In this document: positions 1-11,755 of the stretch, in pieces
Layout: every line of letters begins with the position of its first letter
Numbering within the stretch: the first letter of the stretch is position 1
From: Strobilurus pachycystidiatus
Taxonomy: Eukaryota > Basidiomycota > Agaricomycetes > Agaricales > Physalacriaceae
Length of the DNA: 64,000 bases
Assembly (NCBI GenBank): GCA_019915135.1
Contig: JAHLMK010000029.1
Location: forward strand, 62,001-126,000
Reading direction: 5' to 3'
Position numbers and translations under genes: made by a program
The notes under the pieces: generated by a model
The model's input: only the letters and a program-made list of their open reading frames with translations
Told to the model about the DNA's origin: nothing
Databases searched by the model: none

Positions 1-1029
1 CGATGGGGGGAGTCTGGCGACCCGAAGTATAATTGGGCGAACCAAGGGTTGTTGGTATGTTCTTTTCTTCGTTCTTCGGTTCAGATGGGTTGATGACGCG
101 TCGCCCGCCAGCTACAAACCACGTTCCAAGGCCTCATGGTTCTGACATGGACGTTCGGTCCATCTCCGAAGCCCAAGACGCCAACCGAACGCGTTAACGT
201 CCTGGATCTCATGCTTTCCTTCCGCGGACTCGACTGGACATACTCGACTACCGCTCGGACATACGTCCCACCCGAATGGCGTCCTACCTCCTCCCGGACA
301 AAGTTCGCATTGACGACCCTCGCGTCACTCATCATGCACGCGACGCTCGGCGATGTCCTACATTTCTACATCCAGTCCTATCCCCAGCTGCAACACGGCT
401 CGACGATGCAAAACCACGCGCTGCCAACATTGTTCAGCACGTGCATGACCGTCCTCGCAGGCATCGTCGTCTACTGCATCATCCAACTCGCCTACGACTT
501 TAGCACGCTCGTCGGCGTCGTCCTTCTCCGACAGGACCCCGCGTCCTGCCCGCCGGTCTTCGACGCGCCGTGGCGTTCGACGTCGCTCACCGCGCTCTGG
601 GGGAAGCGGTGGCACCAGGTGTTCAAATACTACTTCGTCTCCATCGGAGCCGGGATTCCACAGACTCTCCTCGAGAATGTCGGTGCTCCCAAGTTCGTCG
701 TGAAGATCATACGCATCATGGGTCCCTTCACCGTCTCGGGCGTGCTGCACTTTCTCGGCGGCTGGGGCATGGGACACGGCGCGCATTGGGCGGCGTTGGG
801 TGGGTTCTTCGTGATGAACGGCGTGGGGCTGCTTATCGAGGGATGGTGGAGGGATCTTACGGGTACGCGGGTACGCGGGGTTGCGGGGTACGTATGGACG
901 TTCTCCTGGGTGTTGTTCTGGGGTAATTATCTGGTGGATGAGTGGACGAGGATCGGATTGATAGACTCGGGGTTCTATGCGGATGGGTGGAGGCCTGCGG
1001 AGCTGTTGGGTATAAACCGGTTAATGTAA
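1..1029 (+). CDS. Wax-synthase-like membrane O-acyltransferase, 3' part
   Basis: The last exon runs to the stop at 1029 and is open for about 300 codons; the 5' end of the gene lies outside the window. An intron probably separates sequence near 50 from an acceptor around 85-110, so the ATG at 136 need not be the true start. Several hydrophobic segments fit an integral membrane enzyme of the endomembrane system. Two features match the wax synthase/MBOAT_2 family: a PPVFDAPWRSTSLTALWGKRWHQ block near residues 138-161, and FTVSGVLHF near residue 197, which carries the conserved histidine. Such enzymes move acyl or acetyl groups from CoA to alcohols; in basidiomycetes many act on terpenoids. No terpene cyclase is visible nearby, so the substrate is open. 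Confidence 0.8.
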
Positions 1030-1827
1030 GGCTTGTAGCATCAAGCAAGCTCTCCTTTTCAACCGTAATGATGCAGGACAGCCCTTTTCTCGAGATAGTA
1101 ATCTCAGAATTTTCATGACAGCCGTGTCCTCCCATACGTACTCGCCAGCACTCGGACAATATTGAGCATACTCAACAGACGACGCGATGGGCGACGATCC
1201 CTACCGGAACTCGGGAGGAAGCTATAGTGGTACGGGTTCCAGTGACCAAGCGCGACAGCGTCCTGCTGGATGACGACCAGTGCGACTCCGCGGCATGAAC
1301 GCGCATGAACACCGAGCCTGACAACAATGGTGTTCCCGCAGCCTCTACTGACAGCAAATTGGCGACCGAATGCGCAGAGCTGGGCCTTGCCTAATTGACC
1401 AAGTTGGTGTCCTCGGCCTGGAGGGAGATCTGAATAGAATGGCATGGTGAGGCGGATACACGGGATCGTGCAACATGTGATGACACTGCAATCTAGCATA
1501 CCATTGCACATCAGATTGGCAAAACACACTCAAGAGAAGCCATCCAGTTGAAGCCAGTATCAGTTTGTGCATTGCTCATTGAGAAAAAGACTTGGCCGGT
1601 CATTGCGCCTCTTTGCGCCACGGTCACATCAAATCACATCAGGGAAACGGGGGCTTCCCAATTAGCAACGTGTCCCGGGTTTCTTGACCTGGAAGGGGAA
1701 TTGTTGAATAGTTTAATTTGGTTTGCCTGCTTCGACACAGTCATAAGCAAAAGGCTTCAAAAAGTGATAAGTTGAAGAAGCGTGCCAAAACACGCTACCA
1801 CAAAACCACGGGGCATGACGTATCGCG
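1030..1827. other. Intergenic, no gene seen
   Basis: Only overlapping reading frames of low coding quality are found on both strands. No RNA gene, repeat or clear promoter was recognised. Confidence 0.5.
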
Positions 1828-2870
1828 ATGCTCGTTTCTTTCTCTTTGATCCAAACAATCATGATGGTCGCTTCCCAAGCATCCCTAGCTCGCACGGGAA
1901 CCAGCGTCTATACCCCTGATGCGAATTTCTGGCTTGACGATGGAAACATCATCCTGGTCTCTGCCTCGCCAGAAAAGACGGGCTATCGGGTTCACCGCAG
2001 CGTGCTCGCTATGCACTCCGAGTTCTTCAGGGACATGTTCGAGCTAGCGCGCTCCCAGAATGACGACGGACACAGGACTCCCGACACTGATGTCCTTGAA
2101 TTGACCGACAGCAACGACGACATAACGCATTTTCTGAAGGCGCTGTATTACATTCGGTGCGTTCGTTTTCTGGGACAAAGTAACCCCGACCGACCGCGCG
2201 GCAGATATTTCATTCCGAACAAAGAGGCCACCCCGTACGAGCAGATTGCGAGTTTGTTGCGTATGGCGACGAAATACCTGTGCCAGACCTTGCGCAGCGA
2301 TGTCATTCTCCATCTATCCTCGATATACAAACGTCGCCGGTCCATCAGTGGCCTCACCTCTCTGTTTCTGGTTCCCTCGAAAATTATCGAAACCACTTCC
2401 TCCTCGCCATCCTCATGGCGCGCGAAAACGACGTACCCGACATCCTCCCTGCTGCCTTCTATCTCGCATGTAGCATCGATCCTGTTGAGTACGCAGGACT
2501 CTCTCCAAAACTCTCCCCAGAAGACGATCGTTCACTTGCGCTTGGGAGGGAGCGTCTCAGGAATGTTGCCTTTGATCGGGCATGGTACTGGCTTATAGAG
2601 AACACGATAAACGACTGTGAGCTCGAGCGCTGCAAATCAGCCCGTACATCTGGACTGCTCTCAGTCGTCTACCTGGCGCGCAGGCCAGAGCGATTGTTTC
2701 GCTCAAGTCCGCCGCACGCTGATCTCGACCCCGATGAAACCGAAGAACCCTCTCCTTGCACGGATTGCTACGGAGAGTGGGAAGCCGATGAAAGCGAAGC
2801 GTATGACAAGATCTGGGAAGAGCTCCCCGGATACTTCAATCTGGGTACGTGGCCGCAACCCTCAAACTAG
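1828..2870 (+). pseudogene. BTB/POZ domain gene with an apparent frame break
   Basis: The N-terminal exon holds a BTB/POZ core: GYRVHRSVLAMHSEFFRDMF, then DVLELTD and HFLKALYYI. This form is common in Agaricomycete BTB proteins, which often serve as partner or substrate adaptors. Translation may begin at 1828 or at the second Met codon at 1861. A 48 nt intron (2157-2204) is predicted from the GTGCGT donor and GCAG acceptor; it has no stop and keeps frame. After ATKYLCQ...DVILHLSSIY the coding signal moves to another frame between about 2330 and 2360, and continues as LLAILMARENDVPDILPAAF to a stop at 2870. No intron fits there, so a one-base indel (real or an assembly error) is the simplest reading. 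The C-terminal half ends in an acidic DPDETEEPS-type tail. Confidence 0.7.
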
Positions 2871-3317
2871 TTTGAAATAGTATGTCCCCCGAAATGTAGC
2901 TTGCTTTTCATTTGCTTACGCATTTTCTGCACAGGTCGGCGTCTAAGAAGCCCACAGCAATGTTTTACATTTCGCATTTGTACCCGGTCATGTATCAATA
3001 GCAAGGCGCCCTCGGGCAGTATGCATAAAAATCTTTGTAAGACTCAGAGCCCCGGAGCTCTCAGATACTATTGTTTGGCGCACCCCTGGTGGGTCAGAGT
3101 CGTTTCGCGGTGCTCGCGGAGAATCGGGGACTCATTCCACGACCGTCATTGAGAACTTGGAGGGGTTGGCTCAGGCCACGACGGACATGACCGATTCTGG
3201 GCATCGCGGAGAGAACGATTCGAAATTTTAATTCATGGGCAAGGTCAAAATCATGTGCCGTGACGTCTCGCGTTCGTCACATTCCAATTCGAATTTCGAA
3301 CTCTGTTCTCTCCGGCC
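2871..3317. other. Intergenic, no gene seen
   Basis: Short spacer between two plus-strand genes. It probably holds the 3' end of the BTB gene and the promoter of the F-box gene. No TATA box or other site stood out. Confidence 0.4.
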
Positions 3318-5084
3318 ATGTTGAAAACATTCCGCGGCACATTCCAGTGGTTCCGACCACAAAATCAATCCAGAGCTCCGTCAGTGTGCATTTTTAGCCT
3401 TCTTCCTTTCCCTGACAACTTGATACTTAGCCCTGAAGTTACCGAGGGCGGGTCAACGGATGAAATTTCCATTCCTGCGCCTGCACCGGAGCACATAATC
3501 CTCTCCTCACACCAGAGCGAGATGTTTTCCCATCTCGAGCCCCTCGTCGCTGTGAACTCCCCTCCCTCTTCTCATCACGAACTCCTCGTGCGGGAATGGC
3601 GCCAGTCGTTCAGCGCACCGGCTGGCGAATTAGACAGCGAAATAGAGAACATGCAAAAGGTGCTAGCCACCCTCGAAAAGCGCAAGGCTCATATGCAGTC
3701 TTTCACTTCGCGCTACGATGGTGTCTTCTCGGCGTTTCACCGATTCCCGGACGAGCTCCTCCAGGAGGTATTCTTGGCATATGTTCGCGCCGAGTCTCAA
3801 ACCGACATGCCCCCACACTGGCAGTGGCCCGGGCCGCGGGCGTGTGGAATCTGGCTCCTGGGGAGAGTTTGTCGGCGTTGGCGCCACATATCGCAGACAC
3901 ACAGCATTCTTTGGACAGTGCATCCTATTTCCATATGGGTGGATAATTTGTGCGGCCTCAAACACCCTATGGGGGCGTTTCGCAACTTTCTTGATCGTCT
4001 GGGAAGCGGACGTCCCATTTCGTTCGACTTCCACGCCTCCAGAGTAGATCATAGCCTTAATCGGCGAGTACTGCTCGCTTTGATTCCGCTTGCGAGGCGC
4101 TGGAAGAAGGTCGCGTTTTACGACATCCATCCTCGTCTGCTTGCCCATCTGTATGACGATATTCAGGCCGTCGGTCTGGACGATCTTCGCATGAAGATGT
4201 CCCAGCCCGACCCGCTCTATCCTCTCTCCATCTGCGCCTTTTCATCGTCGATCCATCTGAAGCATGTTCAGTTGGAAGGGATTTGTTGGGAGTCGCTCGA
4301 GATGCCCCATGTTCAGGTCATGTCTCTCGAAATAAAAACGGACTATCGTCTCTCGGAGTCCCTAGATCAGGTCACTGCCCTACTCAATGCATGCCAATCA
4401 CTGGAGCGCCTGGATCTCTACCATTCCCACGACACTCCCCGGCCGTCACCTCGAATCATCCACACGGTCTTGACCTCGTTAGTCGTCAATTCTGCTGGAC
4501 TTCTCCAGGCCCTCACGCTTCCAAATCTCACGGACCTCTGCGTCGGGTTCAATGAGCCTAGCGACGACGCTACCCGGCTACCTGCCATCCCACACATAAT
4601 AGGATTGATTCGGGCGTCACATTGCGACCTAGAGACGCTCAGTCTTTGCGATGTCGACCTCGACGAAGACCTTCGGGAACTCTTCCTGTTGACACCCAAC
4701 CTCCGACGCCTATCCCTTCTCTTCAATATCGACTGCGATTCTGACGACATGGTATACGCTCATCATCATGTTTCTCCCCTCCACACTATTGTCAGGCTCT
4801 TGTCGGAAATCCCCCCTTCTCACACCGATGGCAAACACACTCTCATTCCCTCTCTCCAATCGTTTAATATCGACGACTACTCGCATCCGGAGCACCTCGC
4901 GTATATCGACGAAGCATTTGTCGATATGTTAGAGTCTCGGTACCGCACGGGCATGAACAACGTGATGATCTACTACGACGTCGGTAGCGAGGCAAACTGG
5001 ATGGTTCGCTTGAACCGTCATGATCAGCATCGATTGGTACAGCTTAGAGACGATGGGATGAAGCTCGTCCTCGACCCGGCCTAG
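3318..5084 (+). CDS. F-box protein with leucine-rich C-terminal region
   Basis: One uninterrupted frame of 588 codons. A start at 3522 (MFSHLEPL) is also possible, because the first 68 residues are unlike the family. A short coiled-coil stretch (LDSEIENMQKVLATLEKR) comes just before the F-box, which begins at FHRFPDELLQEVFLAYV (about residues 139-155) and ends with LLGRVCRRWRHISQTHSILW. This order, coiled coil then F-box, is the usual Agaricomycete F-box architecture. The rest has irregular leucine-rich repeats (LERLDLYH, LETLSLCDVDL, LRRLSLLF) expected to bind a substrate. By family knowledge the F-box would dock on Skp1 in an SCF ubiquitin ligase. These genes are heavily expanded in mushrooms, so the target cannot be inferred. 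Confidence 0.88.
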   Translation: MLKTFRGTFQWFRPQNQSRAPSVCIFSLLPFPDNLILSPEVTEGGSTDEISIPAPAPEHIILSSHQSEMFSHLEPLVAVNSPPSSHHELLVREWRQSFSAPAGELDSEIENMQKVLATLEKRKAHMQSFTSRYDGVFSAFHRFPDELLQEVFLAYVRAESQTDMPPHWQWPGPRACGIWLLGRVCRRWRHISQTHSILWTVHPISIWVDNLCGLKHPMGAFRNFLDRLGSGRPISFDFHASRVDHSLNRRVLLALIPLARRWKKVAFYDIHPRLLAHLYDDIQAVGLDDLRMKMSQPDPLYPLSICAFSSSIHLKHVQLEGICWESLEMPHVQVMSLEIKTDYRLSESLDQVTALLNACQSLERLDLYHSHDTPRPSPRIIHTVLTSLVVNSAGLLQALTLPNLTDLCVGFNEPSDDATRLPAIPHIIGLIRASHCDLETLSLCDVDLDEDLRELFLLTPNLRRLSLLFNIDCDSDDMVYAHHHVSPLHTIVRLLSEIPPSHTDGKHTLIPSLQSFNIDDYSHPEHLAYIDEAFVDMLESRYRTGMNNVMIYYDVGSEANWMVRLNRHDQHRLVQLRDDGMKLVLDPA

Positions 5085-5276
5085 TACTTGCCCTCTTGCC
5101 TCGTTTTGCTGTTCCTTGAGCTCACGTAGTTTCGAGTGCATAGTCCCATGTATCCCTTGAATTTCTACGCCATACAACCTTCGAAAAGAAAACCCAAAAC
5201 ACGTCTATCTAGCTCCTTCGTAAATTTAAACTTGAGATAATCTTATACAATCCGCAAACATTCCGTGAGTCGCTGT

Positions 5277-5689
5277 TTAAGATGGAATATAAGGGCAGGG
5301 CGAATACAGAGGGGTGGTGTCGGGGCAGAGCTCTGTCGACGCATAGTACAAACTGCCGTCGTTCTGCGCCATTATCAGTCCAATGTCCGGAATGCGAATG
5401 AGGACAACACGTACGGCGTAGAAACAGAACGTGGTAGGTGACACGATCGCTGTGGCATTTTCCTGAAACCTGTCGAAGGATAGGATGAGAAGGAGGGATG
5501 AATACTGGACGTCAGAAACACTCACCCGCAGTAGCGTGGTACGAATTGCGTACCGCCGCTGCTGGCGACGAGGCCCTCGCCAGCTAGGTCGACATCAGGA
5601 CAAAGCGCGCATGATTCTGTGTCCCGCCCAGTAGGCGCGGCAAGCGCGACTGAAGCAGCGAAGGAGATGAACACGGCGGTGAAGATCAT
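5277..5689 (-). CDS. Small secreted cysteine-containing protein, copy 1
   Basis: The start at 5689 (MIFTAVFISFAASVALAAP) gives a good signal peptide with an ALAAP-type cleavage site. A first exon ending in RYCG is followed by an intron (about 5465-5524), then FQENATAIVSPTTFCFY and a C-terminal ELCPDTT..YSPCP tail. A second intron may lie between CFYA and NDGS; the frame stays open through it, so the exact length (roughly 90-110 aa) is uncertain. Six cysteines remain in the mature form. A close paralogue on the same strand at 36508-36926 keeps all the Cys, the SGGTQ.VPR.CG block and both exon joins. The function is unknown. Size, secretion and cysteines suit an extracellular or effector-type protein, but that is inference. 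Confidence 0.72.
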
Positions 5690-5770
5690 GATAACTTTGC
5701 TGCGGTAGAGAGTCGGACTGGATGTGGGTTCGTTGTACAGAAACTGAAGGAGAAGACCTTGCACGACCAG

Positions 5771-5780
5771 CTCTTATACC
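5771..5780 (-). promoter_or_regulatory. TATA-like box of small secreted protein gene 1
   Basis: GGTATAAGAG on the minus strand lies about 80-90 nt before the predicted start codon at 5689. The paralogue at 36.9 kb has a similar box at nearly the same distance. Confidence 0.45.
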
Positions 5781-5789
5781 TCTCACCCC

Positions 5790-7755
5790 GAACCCCAAAA
5801 CATTCATGCCGAGTCGACGTCGGGTGCAACTTGACGAGAACTAGATGCATCGTTCTATGGCGTGAGCGTCATCAAAAGTTTAAACCGCATGGAACGCGTT
5901 CTGGCTTGCGTGAAGACGCGATGATTGCTTCTTTGGCGTGAATGACGCCCTCGAAGCACGGCAGTGAATAAGTACCTACGTGCCTGAAAGGTACAGCGAA
6001 CGAAGAGGGTAAACAACGTTCTCAGATGCGAATGAGCAGTAAGATACGATATCGGGAGGTGCCAAAAAGCCGCCAAGATAAGAGCGAAGGCGGGGTTCTT
6101 GAGCGAAAGAAGTGGACGTGCCGTGCTGGAAATTCAATCTACAGCCATCACTAGAAGACGGACTTGACAGATGAACGCAGGAAATGCAGACGGTGAATGT
6201 AGGTGTGCGAGAGAGAACGCGCTTGATATACAGTCACCATGCGATGTGAACGGAAGGAGGAAAGCATCTCCGTCGCCCGCGCGTTCAAACCGAAGGATTG
6301 CAATCAAAGAGGGAACCGAGGGGGAGATATGGATTGCTTCCATCCACTGATAACGGGCAATCTTGGCCGACGAATGAAGGTCTGAGAAAGCAATGGAAGC
6401 AGGACCTATGAGCCTGGGAGGGCGCAAAACTGAGTCTCCGAGGAATTACCGAGTCGTGTTATGTAGTCAAGTTTGACGACTTGAAGGACTGGCGCGATTG
6501 ACAAACAGCGGATCGAGATTAAGACACAATACGATTGGGTGACACGTACGGTAATGAGGAGAGACGGCCGGATACAGAATTAGGTAGAATACCCGAAGCG
6601 TGAATTAGCCGATGATTCGTCTAGATATCGAGGGAAGTCATCGTGTGAGCCGTGCAGGAGAAAAGATGGATTATTTGCGTGCTTGAATTAAGACGAATGG
6701 AGATTGAGGCACTGGGAAGACAATCTGAAGGGGAGAGTCAGTGACAGGGTGCGACAAAGTGAACTCGGCAGCCGCTCAGTAGGAACAATTGATTATTATA
6801 GAATAAATCAATGGTCATCAAGCTCGAAGCTCTCGTTATCTCTAAGCTCATCCTCGCGGCCGCCACAATGAGAAGGAATATGAGCCTCACCAGCGAGGGG
6901 GGGGGGGGGGGCAAAGCCGCCCAAGGTCAAGCGCAGGGTGACCAGAAAGGTAATACCGATGACCAATGAGCGAGCCAGCCCGTGAGCGAGAAATCATCAA
7001 ATATGACACTTGGTATCCCTGTCTGCGGTGTTGTGAGATTTTGGAAGGAGTTCAGACCTCGAGCGCTGGGGCGCAAGCATCCGCCAAACAATTACGGTGG
7101 CCGTAAAGAACTTTATGCATTGCGTATCAGCGAAGCTAGACATAGCGTAATACTCTTACCTCGGAAGCAACTTGGGGCTGCGCGCCGCGCAAGCCTTCAG
7201 TCATGGAGAGCAGTCCTACGGGAAACCCGCCAAGGTCGACGAGCGCATGATGGTTGATGGTCGGCGGGAAGAGCAAAAATGGTAAACGTTACGATCACGT
7301 CATAGAAAATAATTCTGATGGACCGCCACGTGTCCGCTTATGAAGGGACCCGGAACCGGGCATACAGATTCTCCCGTCCGAGAGGGTCAGCGAACAACGT
7401 GTAGCCGTCGCACATTTCTTCTCTGTTTCTTCTTCTTGATGATGGGTACTGTGTTTGTCTAGCAAATGTGTCTTGACTCTTCCCATGCTTTCACTGTCGT
7501 TTTTGGACTGCTGAGGGCCGTTCAGCCGCTCGTAAAAGATGATTAACATTGAGTCTTCCCTTGCGGCCCAGGCTCAAGCTTTACTTGCTTAGAATGCACA
7601 AAAATGGATTGGCGATGGCATCGCCCACACACACACACACACACACTGCCATCATCTTCGGCCCAACGGCTGACCCTGCCGGCTGATGGCTACATAAAAT
7701 GTCCTTTGTGCCGAATGCATTGGCCGACGTCCATGAATTGCTTCCAACAGCTATC
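5790..7755. other. Long intergenic region with two simple repeats
   Basis: No convincing gene in about 2 kb. It contains a run of about 16 G (near 6896-6912) and a (CA)n tract of about 11 units (near 7626-7647). The small frames on both strands are scattered and look non-coding. Confidence 0.5.
7626..7647. repeat. (CA)n microsatellite
   Basis: About 11 uninterrupted CA units, just upstream of gene A1. Confidence 0.9.
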
Positions 7756-10207
7756 ATGTCCTCGATAAGCACGTCTCCCCCCATAGGTGCTCCTCTCCAG
7801 GTATGTTCAGCTCAGTTCCAACTTCATTATGCTTAGACTTTCTGTTGAGGACCCCTTGGCTACCGTCCGAGCCGCACTTGACTGGCTTGCACCCGTCTTC
7901 AGTACAAGTGTGGCGTCTTCTGCTGCGCCAACCGTGGAAATGGGATCATCGACCAATATCACCTCCAGCACCTCTACGGCCTCTCACATGCACACCGCAT
8001 CCACCTGGATGCCTTCCCGGACCAATACGATGTTCGCCACAACGACCGCCACGAAACGTCGAGCATCTGCACTCGAGCCACCATCTGCCAACTCGGAATA
8101 CTGGAGCAATCTCACGGGTCACTGCGTGGGCATTCCCCATCCAGACGCCGTCTCTATGCACCTCGCACCGAGTCAACAACTGCGCCATGTCCTTCTGTTT
8201 CCCGAATTGCCCCAAATCCTCAGTGATTACATCACATCTCGCGTTGACACTGAGATTAAGAGGCCCCATATACGTACCGTCCGCCTGGCTAACAAAGCAT
8301 TGAGTGAAGGAGCTCGCCACAGGGACAAAGATAGATGGGGAGGAAAGCAATTCACGGTGTACAGCATCTCCACGTTCTTGGATGCTCGACTCGTTCGTCA
8401 TCAGGCCGCCGCTGCCATTGCCTCGGCACTTCTTTATCCGGGCTGGCTTCCATCGCACATGTCCGACTACTTCAAATGGGAGCCTCTCGAACGCAGGGTC
8501 CCATATGACGCCCCCGCCACAGGATACTTCATCATCAACCATTGTCATCAAGATTCATCGTCGCCCCCGTCATCTTCCAAACTTGAAGCATTGCGCGAAG
8601 AGCTGAAGAATGTTGATGATTTCCACCTCACGCGCTTTCTCCCAGTCGAAGCAATGGCCGTCGCCAAACCTTTCACCAACAATGCGGTCCAAGATGCCAT
8701 TGTTTCCGTTGGCAAGTGGGACCTTGTCGCCAGGCGTCAGTGGCAGCCGTACAACTGCAAAGGAGACAAAAGCAGCCAGAACTGTGGCTCGGAGACTCAA
8801 TGCAAGAGTATTCTAACAGGTGGCAGGGCGGTATCGGGTAGAGCAACTGGGAAGGACAGTAGCATGGCCATCGAGATCCTACCGCAATCAGGTGTGCAGA
8901 TGAATGAACTTCCTTCCTCAGTTGAAGAGATGTCGGACGACATATTTCAAGCAGCGATGTGCTGTTTACAGCGTGTAAGCTTCTTTCCGGTAGTGATCAG
9001 TGGTGTCTAACAGTAATCTCTAGGCATGGACTGTGGCCGACTCGTGTGACGCGACATTCATAGTCGTTCCCGTAGGCCATGTTGAGTTCATATGCATGAG
9101 GCGACGCTCGAACCAGACATTGTATATATCACCACCCATTGATCCATCTCAACTCTTTGTGAGTGGTGGGAGAGCGCTATCGCCAATGAGTATTCTCTCA
9201 GGTGCAGTCCTGTTCGGTGCAATGGAAGTTCTCGCACGCGTCCGAGAGCTAAAAAAGGATATACAGAATGGTTGTCTTCCGGCGTCTTTCAAGCAAGACC
9301 GTGATGTACTCACACCATCGCGATGGACGCCTGGAGGTCTGAAAGGACGGTATGCAGGCACGATGGGTAAAACCTTGCCGGTTTGGGTAAGCGACCACTT
9401 CATTGCCATCATAAGACTTTGCTCACACCCACGAAGCCGTTGTCGAAGCTTTCAAATCCCTCGCACCAAACACTTCTTCAGGCTAAGTTTCGTTACTTCA
9501 GCGTGATCAAGGTCTTCTACGACCTCGAGGATGTACAGCGTGGTGTTCTTGCCAGCCAGCATACGACCTTGCCACTCACACTGAGGCCAACAGTGACCCC
9601 GTTCTTTCCATGCTCCGAACTGACTCTCCGGATCCACCAGCAGTTGCGACATAGCGACAACACTTACCTGTGTTATGCTCTAAATTTCGAAGGAGTACCG
9701 GACTCGGACATTGGCCCCATGGTGGCCAAATTCTCCACCGATGTCGCATACCTGGGAACTCAGCATAATGTACTCAACAAAGTCTCACGAATGGAGGTAC
9801 GGAAGTATCCGGCACTTGTACCGTATTCCTTTAGCGTCTTTTCCGATGATGGAGTCTCTGCACTGCTGATGCAACATGTTCCGAAGCCGCCACTAATGAT
9901 CGCTATTATTCACAAGGATGATACACTTGCGTATGTCTCCAAACTGCCTCCTTTTACTACACCCCTCAGACACTCACTGGCGTCTATAGGGATCATCTGG
10001 TCAAGTGGCTTTCCGAGCTTCACAAGCGGGACATTGTCCACGGGCACCTTTGTGCGGAGCATATCCTCTTCAGTGACTACAATACACATTCGAACGACAC
10101 AACGAGGACCATCTATGTTGTAGGGTGGGGAAAGGCTACGACCATTGCGGACGAATCTGCAAAACAAGACGACGCTCGTGCCTTGAAACTACTGGCTGAC
10201 AGTCTTC

Positions 10208-10212
10208 GAAGC
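10208..10212 (+). repeat. Target site duplication, left copy (GAAGC)
   Basis: GAAGC directly precedes the 5' LTR and is repeated directly after the 3' LTR. Together with 14726 onward it rebuilds the uninterrupted A1 exon. Confidence 0.93.
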
Positions 10213-11096
10213 TGTCATGACTCGGTCGTGGACCTGTCACGAGATCGCGCACGAACTATAGATTGGGTGCGCCACATAGGAGAGAACTTATCCCGAAGAA
10301 CAGGTCGCTCCATCACGGGAGTTGCCGATGGAACGCGATCAGATCCCTACGCGCCTCGCCGCGCCTCGCTAGCCGGACCAACGTCACATCCGTCGGCCGC
10401 CTCCCCTCGATTCCCGCCACTCCGTACGAGCGACGCCCCATTGGGTCGAGGAATGACTCAATGATCGCTATCTTCTGATCAGTCCCGCATGGCATGGGCG
10501 GCGGCCCGCCCTATCCCGCTTCATCCCGCCTTATCCCGCCCATCGTCCAATCAGCGGTGTTCGATCTAGCGCGCCTTCCTTGCTCGATCAAAGGTACCAT
10601 GCGCTACCGCAGCACATCGCTCCCGACGCGTCGGGAGCGCTCCCGACGGAACCTTCGAGAAGAGGAGTTATTCATCAAGAGGTCGACGTATAAATACAGA
10701 CGCTCTTTGTAGTAGATAGTCAGACTTCGTCCTTATCAAGTTTCCTTCCGCATTCTCTTGCCGGATACTCTGACTCCCTCCGAGCAAGGGCTCCCCCCAT
10801 GCCCTCCCTCGGTGACTCCGGTATCGCCCCCCACTCCTCGAACGAAGGATCTCAATGCGCCACATCTCGGACCGGGTCCGATGAAGCGCGCGACACCAGG
10901 AGACGGGGTCTCCTGGGTGTTCACTCTCTGGGCGATACGGAGGAGCATCCGTCGAGGTCCTCCGCGATCCCTCCCAAGCGACTGGACGGAAGCGTCCCGG
11001 AGATATGCGTGTTGTGCCCGCAGGAAAGCCACGGTTGGAGCGTAGAGGCGCGCCATCGTGAGCGAGTCCTTGTCACGGCGGGATCAGGTCGTAACA
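10213..11096 (+). repeat. 5' long terminal repeat
   Basis: 884 bp, the same length as the 3' LTR, with three base differences by direct comparison. It contains three ATCCCGC units (near 10512-10540), a perfect 22 bp palindrome at 10618-10639 overlapped by a second inverted repeat, and TATAAATA at 10689-10696, a likely core promoter. The last part (from 10799) is open in the frame that continues into the interior. Confidence 0.95.
10689..10696 (+). promoter_or_regulatory. TATA box in the 5' LTR
   Basis: TATAAATA about 110 nt before the first ATG (10799) of the frame that leaves the LTR. The same box is in the 3' LTR at 14313-14320. Confidence 0.6.
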
Positions 11097-11755
11097 ATAG
11101 GACGAAGTCTCCCTACTGCCCGTACAACACCATATCAATAACTCAAGGCCCGTTCACAACAACTACTCTGGTACTCAGCACCACCTCGCACGAAGCTCCA
11201 TCCCTCGATCCACTCGACCAAACCGACATCCGGTTATTCTCCCAACTCCGATATGTCTCCTCTCAGGTGACGATCTTACGCGACGAAGAGGAGGGGACAC
11301 CACCCCACCTAGAAGTAACACGAAGGGTACTACGGATAATGGACGTGGTCCACCAAATATCTCGAACAGTGGAGGACTGGCCCCTCCTCCGTTCCTTTGT
11401 AAAAGGGTATACACTCGCCCTGGCAACATTCTCACAGATATCCGGGGGACACCTCCCCGCCTCGCAACGACGAACCCGACGACACCTGCACCATTTCTCC
11501 CAGTGCTACCTGGAGAAACCCCTTCGACGAATACGGTCCCCTGGGTTCATCAGAGAACTTCACATCGAACCGATATACTCAATCGAATCACCATTGACTA
11601 GTAATGGAGTGGTTCGTTATAATCCTCTCTCAAAGGAACTCCAACGTCGTTCCCGTTTACAAAGACGCAATGCTCGAAACCCTTCCAACAGCGTCTGGCG
11701 CGAAATTCACTACGTCGACGACGTTGTATTCTTCCTCGACGAAAAAGAGGACTGA
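10799..11755 (+). CDS. Retroelement ORF starting in the LTR, possibly gag-like
   Basis: A 318-codon frame begins about 100 nt after the LTR TATA box and runs 660 nt into the element. The N-terminal third is rich in Gly, Ser and Arg. It includes CVLCPQESHGW, but there is no complete CCHC zinc knuckle. The remainder has a basic, Arg-rich stretch (RRTRRHLHHF, RRSRLQRRNARN) that could bind nucleic acid. The position suits a gag protein, but no family was recognised and no protease or polymerase frame follows. It may be a remnant of a larger polyprotein. Confidence 0.4.
   Translation: MPSLGDSGIAPHSSNEGSQCATSRTGSDEARDTRRRGLLGVHSLGDTEEHPSRSSAIPPKRLDGSVPEICVLCPQESHGWSVEARHRERVLVTAGSGRNNRTKSPYCPYNTISITQGPFTTTTLVLSTTSHEAPSLDPLDQTDIRLFSQLRYVSSQVTILRDEEEGTPPHLEVTRRVLRIMDVVHQISRTVEDWPLLRSFVKGYTLALATFSQISGGHLPASQRRTRRHLHHFSQCYLEKPLRRIRSPGFIRELHIEPIYSIESPLTSNGVVRYNPLSKELQRRSRLQRRNARNPSNSVWREIHYVDDVVFFLDEKED

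Noticed and set aside
1113..1529. 138-codon minus frame as a gene
   Set aside because: Irregular composition, no motif, and overlapped by other frames; not supported.
7626..7647. CA repeat as a regulatory element or CRISPR-like array
   Set aside because: A plain dinucleotide microsatellite; no CRISPR array exists in the window.
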